A DNA stretch of 64,000 bases from Candidatus Ruminimicrobiellum bubulum (lineage in GTDB: Bacteria; Elusimicrobiota; Endomicrobiia; Endomicrobiales; Endomicrobiaceae). The position numbers were made by a program, and so were the translations under genes. Shown one piece after another: positions 54,000 to 62,677 of this stretch (position 1 is its first letter; each line of letters opens with the position of its first letter). The notes beneath the pieces were generated by a model. It saw only the letters and a list, made by a program, of their open reading frames with translations. It was not told the DNA's origin and did not search any database. The stretch covers positions 93,751-157,750 of the forward strand of contig JAGCCP010000030.1 in the NCBI GenBank assembly GCA_017651625.1, read 5' to 3'.

Positions 54000-55253
54000 T
54001 TATTTATTAATCTTGGATTGTAAACTTATACTTTTCAAATCTCTTCCAGACGGATTCTGGAACACATGCAAATCAAACTCACCTATTACGGATAACAAAT
54101 GATCGAAAACATCTGCCTGATATGCTTCGTACACCAACCAATCTGCAGTGTTGGTAAAACAATAAACTTCTAAAGGTAACCCTTCCGGAGTAGGATCCAA
54201 TTGTCTTACAAATGCGGAAAAGTTGTTATTTATGAATGGTCTTGTTTTTATATATTGTTGGCAATATATTCTAAACATACCGATATTGGTTAAATATCTG
54301 CCGTTATACATTGTATCTTGTGTGTTATGTTTGGCATTATAGTCTGCAATTTCTTTTTCTTTTCTGTCGATATATTCTTGTAAAAGTTCAAATTTTTGTA
54401 ATTTTTTAAGCATTTGTTCATCAACAAACTTTATGCTCTGCATATCTATATAAAAACTTCTTTTTATTCTTCTTGCGCCTACTTTTTGCATTTCTCTCCA
54501 ACTCTGGAAAGATTTCGATATTAAATCATAAGCGGGGATTGTAACTATTCTGTTATCCCAATTTTTAACATAAACGGTTGTTAAAGAAATATCTGTAACA
54601 TTTCCGTCTACGCCGTAAGCAGGCATTTCTATCCAATCACCGAGTCTTATCATTTTGTTCATTGAAAGTTGCCAACCTGCAGTAAGGCCGACAATAGTAT
54701 CTTTAAATACTATCATCAAAACGGATGCCATTATCCCGAGTGACGAAATAAAATACAACGGTTGTTTTCCTATTGCATACGCGAATATTATTAAGAAAGC
54801 GAAAAAGTTTATAAATATTTTTATGAACTGAATAAAACCTTTAATAGGAATTTCTCTGCCGGTATCGTGAACAATTTGGATAACAGTTAATACTTTATTA
54901 ACTATAAGGATTATACATATTAAAAAGTAAACATTTATGATTTTATTTATTGTGTGTTGTAACTGTGCATATTCTTCCGGAAAGAAAAGAATAGAAACAA
55001 AGTTTGCAATAAAACCGGCGGCAACATAACCGATAACGGAAAATATGTTTGCTTCTCTTATTGCATAAACCCATTTTTTACTTCTTAATTTAAAGTATTT
55101 ACTGTTTATATATGCTTTTGAAATAATTCTTGAAAAATACCAAATGAAATATAAAAGCAAAATAAAAAGTAAAATTGCCGTTAGTGTTGCTACAGTTTCT
55201 ACATATTGTTGCGGTAAACCGATTTTGTTTAATAAAAGTATTATATAATTCAT
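54000..55253 (-). CDS. MscS-family mechanosensitive channel, YbdG-like
   Basis: The 417-residue protein has five membrane helices in residues 1-180 and then the MscS core: pore-lining helix with GIMASVLMIVFKDTIVGLTAGWQLSMN and the beta domain RLGDWIEMPAYGVDGNVTDISLTTVYVKNWDNRIVTIP. The size and helix number resemble E. coli YbdG, a low-conductance osmotic channel. I start at the ATG at 55253; a TATAAT at 55268-55263 lies nine bases upstream, so the leader would be only about three bases and no ribosome binding site is present. Confidence 0.9.
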   Translation of the reverse strand: MNYIILLLNKIGLPQQYVETVATLTAILLFILLLYFIWYFSRIISKAYINSKYFKLRSKKWVYAIREANIFSVIGYVAAGFIANFVSILFFPEEYAQLQHTINKIINVYFLICIILIVNKVLTVIQIVHDTGREIPIKGFIQFIKIFINFFAFLIIFAYAIGKQPLYFISSLGIMASVLMIVFKDTIVGLTAGWQLSMNKMIRLGDWIEMPAYGVDGNVTDISLTTVYVKNWDNRIVTIPAYDLISKSFQSWREMQKVGARRIKRSFYIDMQSIKFVDEQMLKKLQKFELLQEYIDRKEKEIADYNAKHNTQDTMYNGRYLTNIGMFRIYCQQYIKTRPFINNNFSAFVRQLDPTPEGLPLEVYCFTNTADWLVYEAYQADVFDHLLSVIGEFDLHVFQNPSGRDLKSISLQSKINK

Positions 55254-55289
55254 AATGGTTAAATTATACAAAAAAAATTTTTATTTTTT

Positions 55290-55423
55290 TAGCGAAACGA
55301 GTTTTATTTTTTACTTATAATTTCGCATTTGCCTTCTTTATGTACCATCCGCTTCGCTTCCATTTATGTACACCGCAGTCGGCAAATGCTTCATTCTAAG
55401 TAAAAACTTGAAAATTCTTTGGA
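55290..55423 (-). repeat. R1 hairpin element, arm type GCATTTGCC
   Basis: Arms GCATTTGCC at 55325-55333 and GGCAAATGC at 55381-55389. Flanks TTTTTTACTTATAA and CTAAGTAAAAACTTG extend the stem. The tip contains TATGTACCATCCGC and GTACACCGCAGTC, the reverse complement of the core in the copies at 27695 and 39117. Confidence 0.9.
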
Positions 55424-55460
55424 TGCCAAAAACAACCACGACAACAACGAACGACAGAAA

Positions 55461-55489
55461 TGTCATTCCGTGCTACGACACTGAATCTA
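55461..55489. repeat. degenerate CATT...AATC palindrome
   Basis: TGTCATTCCG...CTGAATCTATC has the ends of the class seen at 27569, followed by the same CTATCAAAATATC tail, but its stem is no longer fully complementary. Confidence 0.5.
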
Positions 55490-55575
55490 TCAAAATATCA
55501 ATACATTCTTCTTTGCTCTCAAAGGATTTCAAAGTTTTTGTTTTTTTTTGTTATTTATCTTTGTTTTGTCGTTAA

Positions 55576-55690
55576 AGACCTTAAGATTTTGTGTTAGAAT
55601 GAAGCAACTAACGAATGAAGTGTATATGGATCCCGCAAGGGCATACTCGATTGAGTTAGTTGCAAAATTATAACCAAAATATTAAGGCCG
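55576..55690 (+). repeat. R1 hairpin element, arm type GCAACTAAC
   Basis: Arms GCAACTAAC at 55604-55612 and GTTAGTTGC at 55655-55663 are extended outward by CCTTAAGATTTTGTGTTA on the left, almost complementary to TAACCAAAATATTAAGG on the right. The tip has GAAGTGTATATGG and GGGCATACTCGATTG. The copy at 63377 is its closest relative. Confidence 0.9.
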
Positions 55691-55718
55691 CTATATTATT
55701 AGTAAAGAACTTGTCCTG

Positions 55719-55785
55719 ATATCGCGAAAGCGGTACATAAGATTTTAAAATGCAAAAGTGTAGTCCAAAATATTCGTTCGATATA
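55719..55785 (+). repeat. half copy of the R1 element at 27430-27538
   Basis: About 67 bases, including CGGTACATAAGATTTTAAAA, TGCAAAAGTGTAGTCC and AAAATATTCGTTCGATATA, match the reverse complement of 27424-27490 almost exactly. The opposite arm is missing, so this copy cannot form the hairpin. Confidence 0.85.
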
Positions 55786-55810
55786 AAGAAATTTTCGCAA
55801 AAATTTCTTA

Positions 55811-56548
55811 TTAATACAAAACTTGACCAGCCTCCACGTCAAGTTTTTTCTCTATTTCCTGATAGTTCGGCATATACTTTTGCAAGAAGTTATAAAATCT
55901 TTTCTTGTGTCCGGGATGAACAAGATGTGTAAGTTCGTGAAGGACAACATAATTTATACATTCTGCGGAAGCCTTATATAAATTTAAATTTAATGTAATT
56001 TCCGCAGTAGTAATTTTGCAACTGCCCCATTTACTTTTTAACGGTTTTATTTTTAGTGTGGGTTGGGGAACATTATATTTCTTAAATATCGGCAAATATT
56101 TGTCCATAACTTTTTGGAAATACGGTTTTGCTTCGGCTTTAAGAAACTCGTTATATTGTTTTTGCAAATAATCTTTATCTTTGGAATTTTTTGAATATAT
56201 GTATAAGTTAAATCCGTCTAAAACAATTTTATCTTCTCTGCTTTCATAAATATAAACGATATATTGGCTGTCCAATATTTTTACCGTTCCGCCGTTAACC
56301 AAATCATCTTTAATATTTTCTTCTTTGGCTTTTTGAAATTTGTTTATATTCTTTTCTATCCATTTTTTAGTTTTGTTCGAATTTAAAAACCTGTAAATAG
56401 TTTCTATATTCATATTTAACGGAATAGGAACAACAATATTTAAGTCGGGGGAAATTTTTATGTAATAATTTCTTATTTTTTTCCTTTCTATATGAACAGG
56501 AACAATTTTATTGTCCGATAATTGTAAATTATAAATTTCTTCTTCCAT
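55811..56548 (-). CDS. YgjP-like M48-type metallopeptidase
   Basis: The 245-residue protein belongs to the DUF45/YgjP group: RKKIRNYYIKISPDLNIVVPIP near residue 23, KPLKSKWGSCKITTAEITLN near 165 and the zinc motif HELTHLVHPGHKKRFY near 203. It is a predicted zinc-dependent peptidase, without signal peptide and therefore cytoplasmic. Substrates are unknown; genes of this type often lie near restriction-modification systems, but none is seen here. The gene stands alone between the repeat region and nfo. Confidence 0.88.
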   Translation of the reverse strand: MEEEIYNLQLSDNKIVPVHIERKKIRNYYIKISPDLNIVVPIPLNMNIETIYRFLNSNKTKKWIEKNINKFQKAKEENIKDDLVNGGTVKILDSQYIVYIYESREDKIVLDGFNLYIYSKNSKDKDYLQKQYNEFLKAEAKPYFQKVMDKYLPIFKKYNVPQPTLKIKPLKSKWGSCKITTAEITLNLNLYKASAECINYVVLHELTHLVHPGHKKRFYNFLQKYMPNYQEIEKKLDVEAGQVLY

Positions 56549-56607
56549 AACACACTTTAGTAAAACAAACTAAAACAAAAAAGTCAAACTTAAACGATAA
56601 TTTATAA

Positions 56608-56636
56608 TTTACAATTTATAATTTATAGTTTATAAT
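56608..56636 (+). promoter_or_regulatory. promoter of nfo
   Basis: TTTACA at 56608-56613 and TATAAT at 56631-56636 are separated by 17 bases within a run of TTTATAATTTA-like units. AAGGAG lies six bases before the ATG at 56663. Confidence 0.6.
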
Positions 56637-56662
56637 TAATCTAATAAATAAAGGAGTTTTTT

Positions 56663-57493
56663 ATGTTAAATATAGGTTGTCATTTATCTGCTGCCGACGG
56701 TTATGTTGCAATGGTAAAACAAGCAATTGAAATAGGTGCAAATACATTTCAATTTTTCACAAGAAATCCGAGAGGATTTAAAGCTAAAGATATAGATGAA
56801 GAAGATGTTAAAGAATTTTTAAAGATAACGAAAGAAAATAAGTTTGTTAAAATTCTTGCTCATGCTCCGTACACATTAAATCCCTGTTCTGCCGATAAAC
56901 GTGTCAGAGACCTTGCAAAAGAACTTTTTATAGACGATTTAAAAAGAATGGAATATACTCCGGGCAATATGTACAATTTTCATCCCGGAAGCCATGTAGG
57001 GCAGGGAATTGATGCCGGAATAAAAATAATAGCAGACACATTAAATACGGTATTAAAAAAAGAACAAACCACAACTGTATTACTTGAAACAATGTCGGGA
57101 AAGGGTAGCGAAGTAGGTTCAAAATTCGAAGAACTAAAACAGATAATAGATTTGGTTGAACTAAAAGATAAAGTAGGAGTATGTTTGGATACTTGCCATA
57201 TTTACGACGGCGGTTACGATATAGTAAACGATTTGGATGCTGTAATAAAACAATTTGATGATATTATCGGTTTGGAAAAATTAAAAGCAATTCATTTAAA
57301 CGACACAAAAAATCCGTTTGCTTCTCATAAAGACAGACATGAAAAAATAGGAGAAGGATATTTAGGGCTTGATGCAATAAGTAAAGTAATAAATCATCCT
57401 AAATTAAAAAAGTTACCTTTTTATTTGGAAACTCCTAACGAAATTGACGGATATGCAAAAGAAATAAAGATATTAAAAGAAGCTTACAAATAA
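56663..57493 (+). CDS. nfo: endonuclease IV
   Basis: The 276-residue AP endonuclease cleaves DNA at abasic sites using three zinc ions in a TIM barrel. Visible motifs are [10 protein letters not shown] at the start, [11 protein letters not shown] near residue 105 (histidine ligands), [13 protein letters not shown] near 140 and the C-terminal [22 protein letters not shown] near 214 with DRHxxIGxG. It is complete and of normal length, with its own promoter. Together with the udg gene at 4368 the window encodes two steps of base-excision repair. Confidence 0.97.
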   Translation: MLNIGCHLSAADGYVAMVKQAIEIGANTFQFFTRNPRGFKAKDIDEEDVKEFLKITKENKFVKILAHAPYTLNPCSADKRVRDLAKELFIDDLKRMEYTPGNMYNFHPGSHVGQGIDAGIKIIADTLNTVLKKEQTTTVLLETMSGKGSEVGSKFEELKQIIDLVELKDKVGVCLDTCHIYDGGYDIVNDLDAVIKQFDDIIGLEKLKAIHLNDTKNPFASHKDRHEKIGEGYLGLDAISKVINHPKLKKLPFYLETPNEIDGYAKEIKILKEAYK

Positions 57494-57498
57494 AAAAT

Positions 57499-58872
57499 AT
57501 GAATAATAATAGAATTTTACATAAAGTTGATGATAATAAAGAAATTCTCATAAACAAAATGTATGTGGGAAGATATCTAAACGATAATATAGGGCATGAA
57601 GTTATTAACCTTATTAAATCAGATAACGGGCAAAACTACATATATGTAAATCCTTATGGTTCTATGGATAAAAAGCATAATAATAAAATAGATACCATTC
57701 TTCTTGTAAGAAATAGCAACATTAAAGACACTTTTGAAATTCTTGCACAAGCTTATGATTTGGAGCAGGTTAATTTTTCTCAAAGAAAAAACAAAGATAG
57801 AGAAAAACAACTTGAATATATTTATGAAAATAATATCAAATATAACGATAAATACGTGAATAAAATATTTTATGAAAATGAAAAAAATGAAGAAGCAATA
57901 TATATTTCTTTTCGAGCAAATAAAGTAAAACGACCTAAAAAGCCTATATATATTTCTTTTTTACCTACAACCAAAAAAGATATTTGCGATAAAGACTCGA
58001 AATATGTTTTGATATATTTAAATTCATGTAAGCAACAAAACAATACAAATAAGACGAATATTGTTAATATTGCCAAACAAAGTTTAAAAATGTATATAGG
58101 AAACAAAGAAATAAAATATAACAACAAAATTGTAGACCAGAGCAAAGTTTTTGAAAAATTAAAGTATATAATAGAAAACTCCGATTATTGGAAAAAAGAA
58201 AATTCTACTAAAAAAGTTGAAGAAATAATCCAAGAATATGAAAATGGTACTGATATTAATCATTTTAATATTATAGATATTATAGACAAGAATTATGATG
58301 AAGTAATTTTCTCAAATATGTTTAAATATATATTTTCCGCAAATCCGAAAGCTTTTTGTTCTTTTGCGAATACAGTTCTTAAAAATAATTTTAAAAACAA
58401 TAAATTAAATTTATCGGAACAGTTTAATATTGAAAGAGAAAAAGGACATACCGATTTATTAATAACAGATAAAACAAACAAAAATATTATAGTGATTGAA
58501 AACAAAATCAAATCGGGAATTAACGGAAAAGATCTTTTTTTAGAAGATAAAAAAGTGAAGGGACAATTATATGAATACTATCGTTATGCAAATGGAGAAA
58601 TATTTGAATATTATAAAAATAAATTTTTTTATATTTTTGTTCCGGATTATAGCTATATAAGTGAAAACGACCTTTATCCTAAAAACACTTATAAGATAAT
58701 CAAATATAGCCAAATATATGATTTCTTTTATAAGTATAGAAAATTTTTTGAGAATATTTTATATTTTAAAGAATTTTTATATGCTTTACAAAAACATATA
58801 TCAAATACCGATAATATTTTAGAACAGACAACTCATAAAAGATTTATAGAAAGTACAAAAAGCAAAAATTAA
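57499..58872 (+). CDS. PD-(D/E)XK nuclease-like protein with novel N-terminal region
   Basis: The 457-residue protein has near residues 313-350 the pattern EKGHTDLLITDKTNKNIIVI and IENKIKSGIN, then KKVKGQLYEYYRYANG: an acidic residue (D319), E-x-K (ENK) and a Q-L-x-x-Y helix. This is the PD-(D/E)XK fold of the PDDEXK_4 kind, a metal-dependent DNA nuclease core. Residues 1-300 are lysine- and asparagine-rich and contain VGRYLNDNIGHEVINLI and NYIYVNPYG, which I cannot assign. The gene is even richer in A and T than its neighbours and follows nfo by five bases. A defence role is possible but not shown. Confidence 0.65.
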   Translation: MNNNRILHKVDDNKEILINKMYVGRYLNDNIGHEVINLIKSDNGQNYIYVNPYGSMDKKHNNKIDTILLVRNSNIKDTFEILAQAYDLEQVNFSQRKNKDREKQLEYIYENNIKYNDKYVNKIFYENEKNEEAIYISFRANKVKRPKKPIYISFLPTTKKDICDKDSKYVLIYLNSCKQQNNTNKTNIVNIAKQSLKMYIGNKEIKYNNKIVDQSKVFEKLKYIIENSDYWKKENSTKKVEEIIQEYENGTDINHFNIIDIIDKNYDEVIFSNMFKYIFSANPKAFCSFANTVLKNNFKNNKLNLSEQFNIEREKGHTDLLITDKTNKNIIVIENKIKSGINGKDLFLEDKKVKGQLYEYYRYANGEIFEYYKNKFFYIFVPDYSYISENDLYPKNTYKIIKYSQIYDFFYKYRKFFENILYFKEFLYALQKHISNTDNILEQTTHKRFIESTKSKN

Positions 58873-58882
58873 CTCTAGTCAT

Positions 58883-59230
58883 TTACTGCTTTTCTAATTG
58901 TTTTTCTATCCATTTCATAATCAAATCTACAATATAATCTTGTTGTTCTTGTGTTAATTGTGTTCCCACAGGAAATTTGTGCCACTTGTTTATACATTTT
59001 CTGCAACAAGTTGCCGTTGCATGTTGAGCAATAAATACGGGATGTCCTCTCATAGGAGTCTGTTTACCATCGTTGGAAACAAATGCGGGAGCAACTCTTT
59101 TAGCTATAAAATCTTGAGCATGGCTTCTTATTGTATCAAGACCTTTTTGGTTTATGTAATCGATATCTTTCTGTTTTAGTTTGAAACTGGCCCTAAATGT
59201 AGATTTTGCCAACCTATCTAAAATATCCAT
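58883..59230 (-). CDS. DUF4186 family protein
   Basis: The 115-residue protein has the DUF4186 core RGHPVFIAQHATATCCRKCI and NKWHKFPVG near residues 61-88, with a histidine-cysteine arrangement suggesting metal binding, and the typical final helix IMKWIEKQLE. The function of the family is unknown. The ATG overlaps the stop of the AlkD-like gene by one base, so it is the last gene of a four-gene minus-strand operon starting at 61642. Confidence 0.85.
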   Translation of the reverse strand: MDILDRLAKSTFRASFKLKQKDIDYINQKGLDTIRSHAQDFIAKRVAPAFVSNDGKQTPMRGHPVFIAQHATATCCRKCINKWHKFPVGTQLTQEQQDYIVDLIMKWIEKQLEKQ

Positions 59231-59916
59231 TATCTCTTCATCTTCTTAATTTTTTCTTTCGTACTTTTATCAACTCTCAGCGATTCGCATATTTTCTGTA
59301 ACGATTTGTTGTATGTCCAATCATCGAGATTATTCTTCTTTAAATATTTCATGGTTTTATCTGGAAACTTTACAAATGCTATCGATATAGCCCAGGCAAC
59401 AGCCATTTTAACATAATAGCCGTCATGTTTTATGTTATCCAATATTGTTAAAACTTTGTCTATATATTCGTTGTCTATAAAGTAGTCTAACATCATAACT
59501 ATTGCAAACCTAAGTTCAAACTCTTTTTTGGATTTCAAATATTTTTGTATAAAGTTCCAAACTGTTTCTTTGTTTTTGTTTACTGTTTTCAACCCTGAAC
59601 AAAAAATGTCGCATACCGCCCAATTATCTATTTTCGGAACAAAGTTTTTTATTATAGATAAAACTTCTTTTATATCGGTATTTCTTATAAAACCTATAAG
59701 CATACCTTGCAACATAACTTCTTCATAATAAACAGTTTTATTAAAAGAAATGTATTCCGTGAAATTTTCTTGTTTTGAAAGTTTTTTTGCATAGTTTCTT
59801 AGAACGGGAATTCTTACTCCGATAATGTTGTCCGTTCCTGGACATAACGAGGAGTGAAACTCTTTATATTTGGGGTCTGCTAAAGCTAATAGTTCCTTTC
59901 TTATTTTTTTGTACAT
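59230..59916 (-). CDS. AlkD-like DNA alkylation repair protein
   Basis: The 228-residue protein is all-helical, with HEAT-like repeats and family features GVRIPVLRNYAKKL near residue 33, NWAVCDIFCSGLK near 98, FELRFAIVMMLDYF and YYVKMAVAWAISIAF near 167. AlkD excises positively charged alkylated bases such as 3- and 7-methylpurines. Many short relatives are annotated only from the fold, so activity is inferred. It lies three bases after the GH3 gene. Confidence 0.85.
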   Translation of the reverse strand: MYKKIRKELLALADPKYKEFHSSLCPGTDNIIGVRIPVLRNYAKKLSKQENFTEYISFNKTVYYEEVMLQGMLIGFIRNTDIKEVLSIIKNFVPKIDNWAVCDIFCSGLKTVNKNKETVWNFIQKYLKSKKEFELRFAIVMMLDYFIDNEYIDKVLTILDNIKHDGYYVKMAVAWAISIAFVKFPDKTMKYLKKNNLDDWTYNKSLQKICESLRVDKSTKEKIKKMKR

Positions 59917-59918
59917 TT

Positions 59919-61022
59919 CTATTCTAACCCGGACTTTATTTTAATTATTTTATTATAAGATTCTTCTATTCTGTCTTGCGAAATTTCACCGTCTTTTACG
60001 GCATTAAAAACTATGTCATTAAATCTTTTTACTATGTTTTTGGAATAACTTATATTGTTACCGAAAATCAAAATATCGTTACCTGCATTTATTGCCGTTA
60101 TTATACTGTCTTTTAAGCCGTAATTGTCCGATATTGCCTTCATCTGCATATCGTCGGTAACAATAAGGCCGTCAAACCCTATTTCATTTTTTAAAATGTT
60201 TGTTATAACATTTTTGGATAACGATGCGGGATAAGTATCGTCTAAATTTTTGTTATAAACATGTGCAACCATAACGGCATTTAATAATCCTTTTTGGTTT
60301 AATTCCGTATAAGGTTCAATCTCTATTTCGTTCCATGTGGATGAAACATCCGTAAAACCGTTATGCGAATCGTCTATTGCACTGCCGTGACCGGGAAAAT
60401 GTTTTGCAACGGTTAAGATATTATATTTGTTATGTGCTTCTATATATTTTTGTGCATGTTTTACAACAATTTGAGGATCGTCGGAAAAAGATCTGCCTCT
60501 TTTGTATATAATGGGAGATTCTTTATTTACAGATAAATCCACACATGGTGCAAAATTTATATTTATACCGAAATCTTTTAAAGTTTTTGCTATTTTTTTT
60601 GCTTGATTGTATGTAAGATCCTCATCATCTCTTTCACCCAATTCCGTATGTGATAACGTTTTTACTTTAAAACCCCTTGAAGACGGTAACCTTGATATTT
60701 GTCCGCCTTCCTGGTCTATTGAAATAAATATCTTTGACGGGGAAAGTTTTTTTATTTGTTTTACCAGTGCTTTTAGTTGTTTGGGAGATTTTATGTTTCT
60801 TACACTATCCTTTTTATTTGCAACACTTTTGGAAAACAATATAACACCGGAAATATTTTCGTTCACTATATCATTGTAAATGGGATTATTTTTGGTTATT
60901 TCCGTTCCGTTAAACCCTACTATTATCATTTGTGCTATTTTCTTTCGCAAATCCGCATCGGAATCAGCAAAAGATATTGAATAGCACAATAACAATAATA
61001 TAATAGAAATAATTTTTTTCAT
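59919..61022 (-). CDS. GH3 beta-N-acetylglucosaminidase (NagZ-like)
   Basis: The 367-residue protein has a signal peptide (IISIILLLLCYSISFADS) and a family 3 glycoside hydrolase domain: SIDQEGGQISRLP near residue 100, TVAKHFPGHGSAIDDSHNG near 203 with the NagZ-type His/Asp dyad, and GLIVTDDMQMKAI near 286 with the nucleophile aspartate. It would remove N-acetylglucosamine from peptidoglycan fragments in the periplasm; the best-known NagZ is cytoplasmic. The ATG overlaps the stop of the upstream membrane protein gene (ATGA), so the two are translationally coupled. Confidence 0.92.
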   Translation of the reverse strand: MKKIISIILLLLCYSISFADSDADLRKKIAQMIIVGFNGTEITKNNPIYNDIVNENISGVILFSKSVANKKDSVRNIKSPKQLKALVKQIKKLSPSKIFISIDQEGGQISRLPSSRGFKVKTLSHTELGERDDEDLTYNQAKKIAKTLKDFGININFAPCVDLSVNKESPIIYKRGRSFSDDPQIVVKHAQKYIEAHNKYNILTVAKHFPGHGSAIDDSHNGFTDVSSTWNEIEIEPYTELNQKGLLNAVMVAHVYNKNLDDTYPASLSKNVITNILKNEIGFDGLIVTDDMQMKAISDNYGLKDSIITAINAGNDILIFGNNISYSKNIVKRFNDIVFNAVKDGEISQDRIEESYNKIIKIKSGLE

Positions 61023-61642
61023 TTTTTTATTATCGAATCATTTATGTTATTATACTTCTCGGGTTTCGGATCGGGTGTTTGTTGAATCCCTTCCGGATTT
61101 TTCTTAAGCATTCTTCTTCTCTTTCTTTCTTCATATCTTTTCTTTGTTTCTTTTCTTGTGTTATATTCAACAAACAAGAAAATAGCAATAATTTCAAGCA
61201 CGAAAAGTCCTAACAAATAAGGAGATATATCTATAAACTTTATTGTGAAAGGAATCTTGTTTTGTATTGAATCGTTTATTTGGTTTGTTAATTTTTTGTT
61301 GGAAAAATATCCTAATAAGCTGTATGATGTAATCGGGACAATTTGTCCGTTAGGAGCTTTTAATTCTACTCTATAACTAAAAAAATGAAAAATACTTCTG
61401 CTTCTTCCCGTTTCTCTTGTCATTATAGCTTGATATACTTTCGGGACTACAATATCACTTTCTTTAAATATCGGAATCACCGGTTTTTTGTATATATGTA
61501 CAATAGTTTCCTGCCCTGTAGGATCTATTTCTATTCTTGTTGAAAAAAGGCCTTTATAAATACCACTTAAACCCAATACCAGGAACAGCAGTAAAAGTAA
61601 GAAGAAACTTATTTCTTTTTTTATTCTGTTTTTTTTGCTCAT
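61019..61642 (-). CDS. two-TM membrane protein, first of three related copies
   Basis: The 207-residue protein has a membrane helix at about residues 11-29, an extracytoplasmic domain, a second helix near 140-160 and a basic cytoplasmic tail (TKKRYEERKRRRMLKK). The middle domain shows TRIEIDPTGQETIVHIYKKP, VVPKVYQAIMT and LTNQINDSIQNKIPFT. The same elements recur in the proteins at 61950 and 62678. It is the first gene of an operon with the GH3, AlkD-like and DUF4186 genes. A TATAAT lies exactly six bases before the ATG. I recognise no family; the beta-rich domain resembles small bacterial PH-type domains only loosely. Confidence 0.6.
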   Translation of the reverse strand: MSKKNRIKKEISFFLLLLLFLVLGLSGIYKGLFSTRIEIDPTGQETIVHIYKKPVIPIFKESDIVVPKVYQAIMTRETGRSRSIFHFFSYRVELKAPNGQIVPITSYSLLGYFSNKKLTNQINDSIQNKIPFTIKFIDISPYLLGLFVLEIIAIFLFVEYNTRKETKKRYEERKRRRMLKKNPEGIQQTPDPKPEKYNNINDSIIKK

Positions 61643-61648
61643 GTGTTT

Positions 61649-61654
61649 ATTATA
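61649..61654 (-). promoter_or_regulatory. -10 box of a leaderless promoter
   Basis: TATAAT on the minus strand ends six bases before the ATG at 61642, placing the expected start of transcription at the A of the ATG. No ribosome binding site and no good -35 box are present. Confidence 0.55.
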
Positions 61655-61712
61655 TAAAATTATTCATTTTTATGTTTAGTTGAGCAAGTTTGTTTATTTA
61701 ATTTGGTGAAAC

Positions 61713-61832
61713 GGATTTATCTTTTAAATTCTAACTTCGTATTTTCCTTCTTCGAGTACCCATCGCTTTCGCTATAATTTTAGTACACTTCAGTCGGAAA
61801 ATACTTTGTTACAATTTAAAATTTTGAAATCC
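61713..61832 (-). repeat. R1 hairpin element, arm type GTATTTTCC
   Basis: Arms GTATTTTCC at 61739-61747 and GGAAAATAC at 61796-61804, with an outer stem GGATTT at 61713-61718 and AAATCC at 61827-61832 and a middle stretch CTTTTAAATT/AATTTAAAAT. The tip holds GAGTACCCATCGC and GTACACTTCAGTC, equivalent to the core of other copies. Confidence 0.88.
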
Positions 61833-61949
61833 TTTGGAAGCCAACAACAAGGTAACCTAAAATATTAAGTTCTCTAACGACAACGACAAAAAAAATCTTT
61901 AAATTCTTTGAAAGCAAAAATGGCCACAAACTATAAGCTATAAACTTGT

Positions 61950-62594
61950 TTAATCATCGGTATCTTTATCTTCTATTTGGATATTATCTTTTTTTTCGTA
62001 TTCCTCATATTCATCAATTTCAATATAATCATTTCCATTATAATCTTGTTCATCTTCATCATATTCAACTTCTTCTTGTTTAATTTCAAGTGATTCCGGC
62101 AACTCTTCATCACTTTTTGCTTTTATATATTCATACAACAACACAGAAATGCACAATATAATAAAAAAAAGGCCTATAAACATTTGTTCTGTTTGTCTAA
62201 ATGTCTTTGTAAAAGGAGTTCTCTTTTGTATTAAATCATTTATTTGATTTTGTAATTTTAGTGCAGAGTAAGACTCATTAAAACCGAATATAACACGAAT
62301 TAATGTTCTTTGTCCGGAATAAGTTTCTAATCCTACATAATGAAGATAAAAAATTCCAGACTTATAAAACTTCTGTTTAGTTATTATAGCTTGTTTTATT
62401 TCCGGTATAACTTCTTTTTTCTCATTAAATAGTAGCCATGCTGATTTTGTACTTAAATATGCGGTTACTTCTGTTTCTGTAGGGTTTATTGTAATTGTTT
62501 TTACGGAAAGACCTGTAATGAAAACAAATATAGCAACTATTAAGATAAATATCACAAAAAGTATCTTATATACTGTTAAGTCTAATTCTTCCAT
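61950..62594 (-). CDS. two-TM membrane protein, second of three related copies
   Basis: The 214-residue protein repeats the plan of its neighbours: a helix at about residues 9-30, a domain with KTITINPTETEVTAYLSTK, EVIPEIKQAIITKQ and LQNQINDLIQKRTPFTKTF, a second helix near 147-165 and a tail. The tail is strongly acidic here (about 45 residues rich in E, D and Y), unlike the basic tail of the first copy. A TATAAT at 62606-62601 lies exactly six bases before the ATG. It is a single-gene unit. Function unknown. Confidence 0.6.
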   Translation of the reverse strand: MEELDLTVYKILFVIFILIVAIFVFITGLSVKTITINPTETEVTAYLSTKSAWLLFNEKKEVIPEIKQAIITKQKFYKSGIFYLHYVGLETYSGQRTLIRVIFGFNESYSALKLQNQINDLIQKRTPFTKTFRQTEQMFIGLFFIILCISVLLYEYIKAKSDEELPESLEIKQEEVEYDEDEQDYNGNDYIEIDEYEEYEKKDNIQIEDKDTDD

Positions 62595-62600
62595 AGTCTT

Positions 62601-62606
62601 ATTATA
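62601..62606 (-). promoter_or_regulatory. -10 box of a leaderless promoter
   Basis: TATAAT on the minus strand ends exactly six bases before the ATG at 62594. There is no ribosome binding site. Confidence 0.55.
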
Positions 62607-62677
62607 TAAATTTTTGTGGTTTATAGTTTATGGTTGTTTTGACAATCAAAAGATTATGCATCTGTGCATATTCAATT

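Larger units (their letters stand above)
55272..55810. other. 539-base intergenic repeat region
   Basis: The largest gap of the window contains no gene. It holds an R1 hairpin in reverse (55290-55423), a degenerate CATT...AATC palindrome (55461-55489), an R1 hairpin of another arm type in forward orientation (55576-55690) and half of the R1 copy from 27430-27538 (55719-55785). Lead-in modules (AACAACGAACGACAG, GTCGTTAAAGACC) lie between them. Confidence 0.85.
61643..61949. other. 307-base intergenic region with one R1 element
   Basis: Apart from the leaderless -10 box at its left edge, the region holds an R1 hairpin in reverse (61713-61832) with its modules CTTTGGAAGCCAACAACAAGG and TAACGACAACGAC. 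R3-type ACTATAAGCTATAAAC lies next to the following gene end. No gene is visible. Confidence 0.8.
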
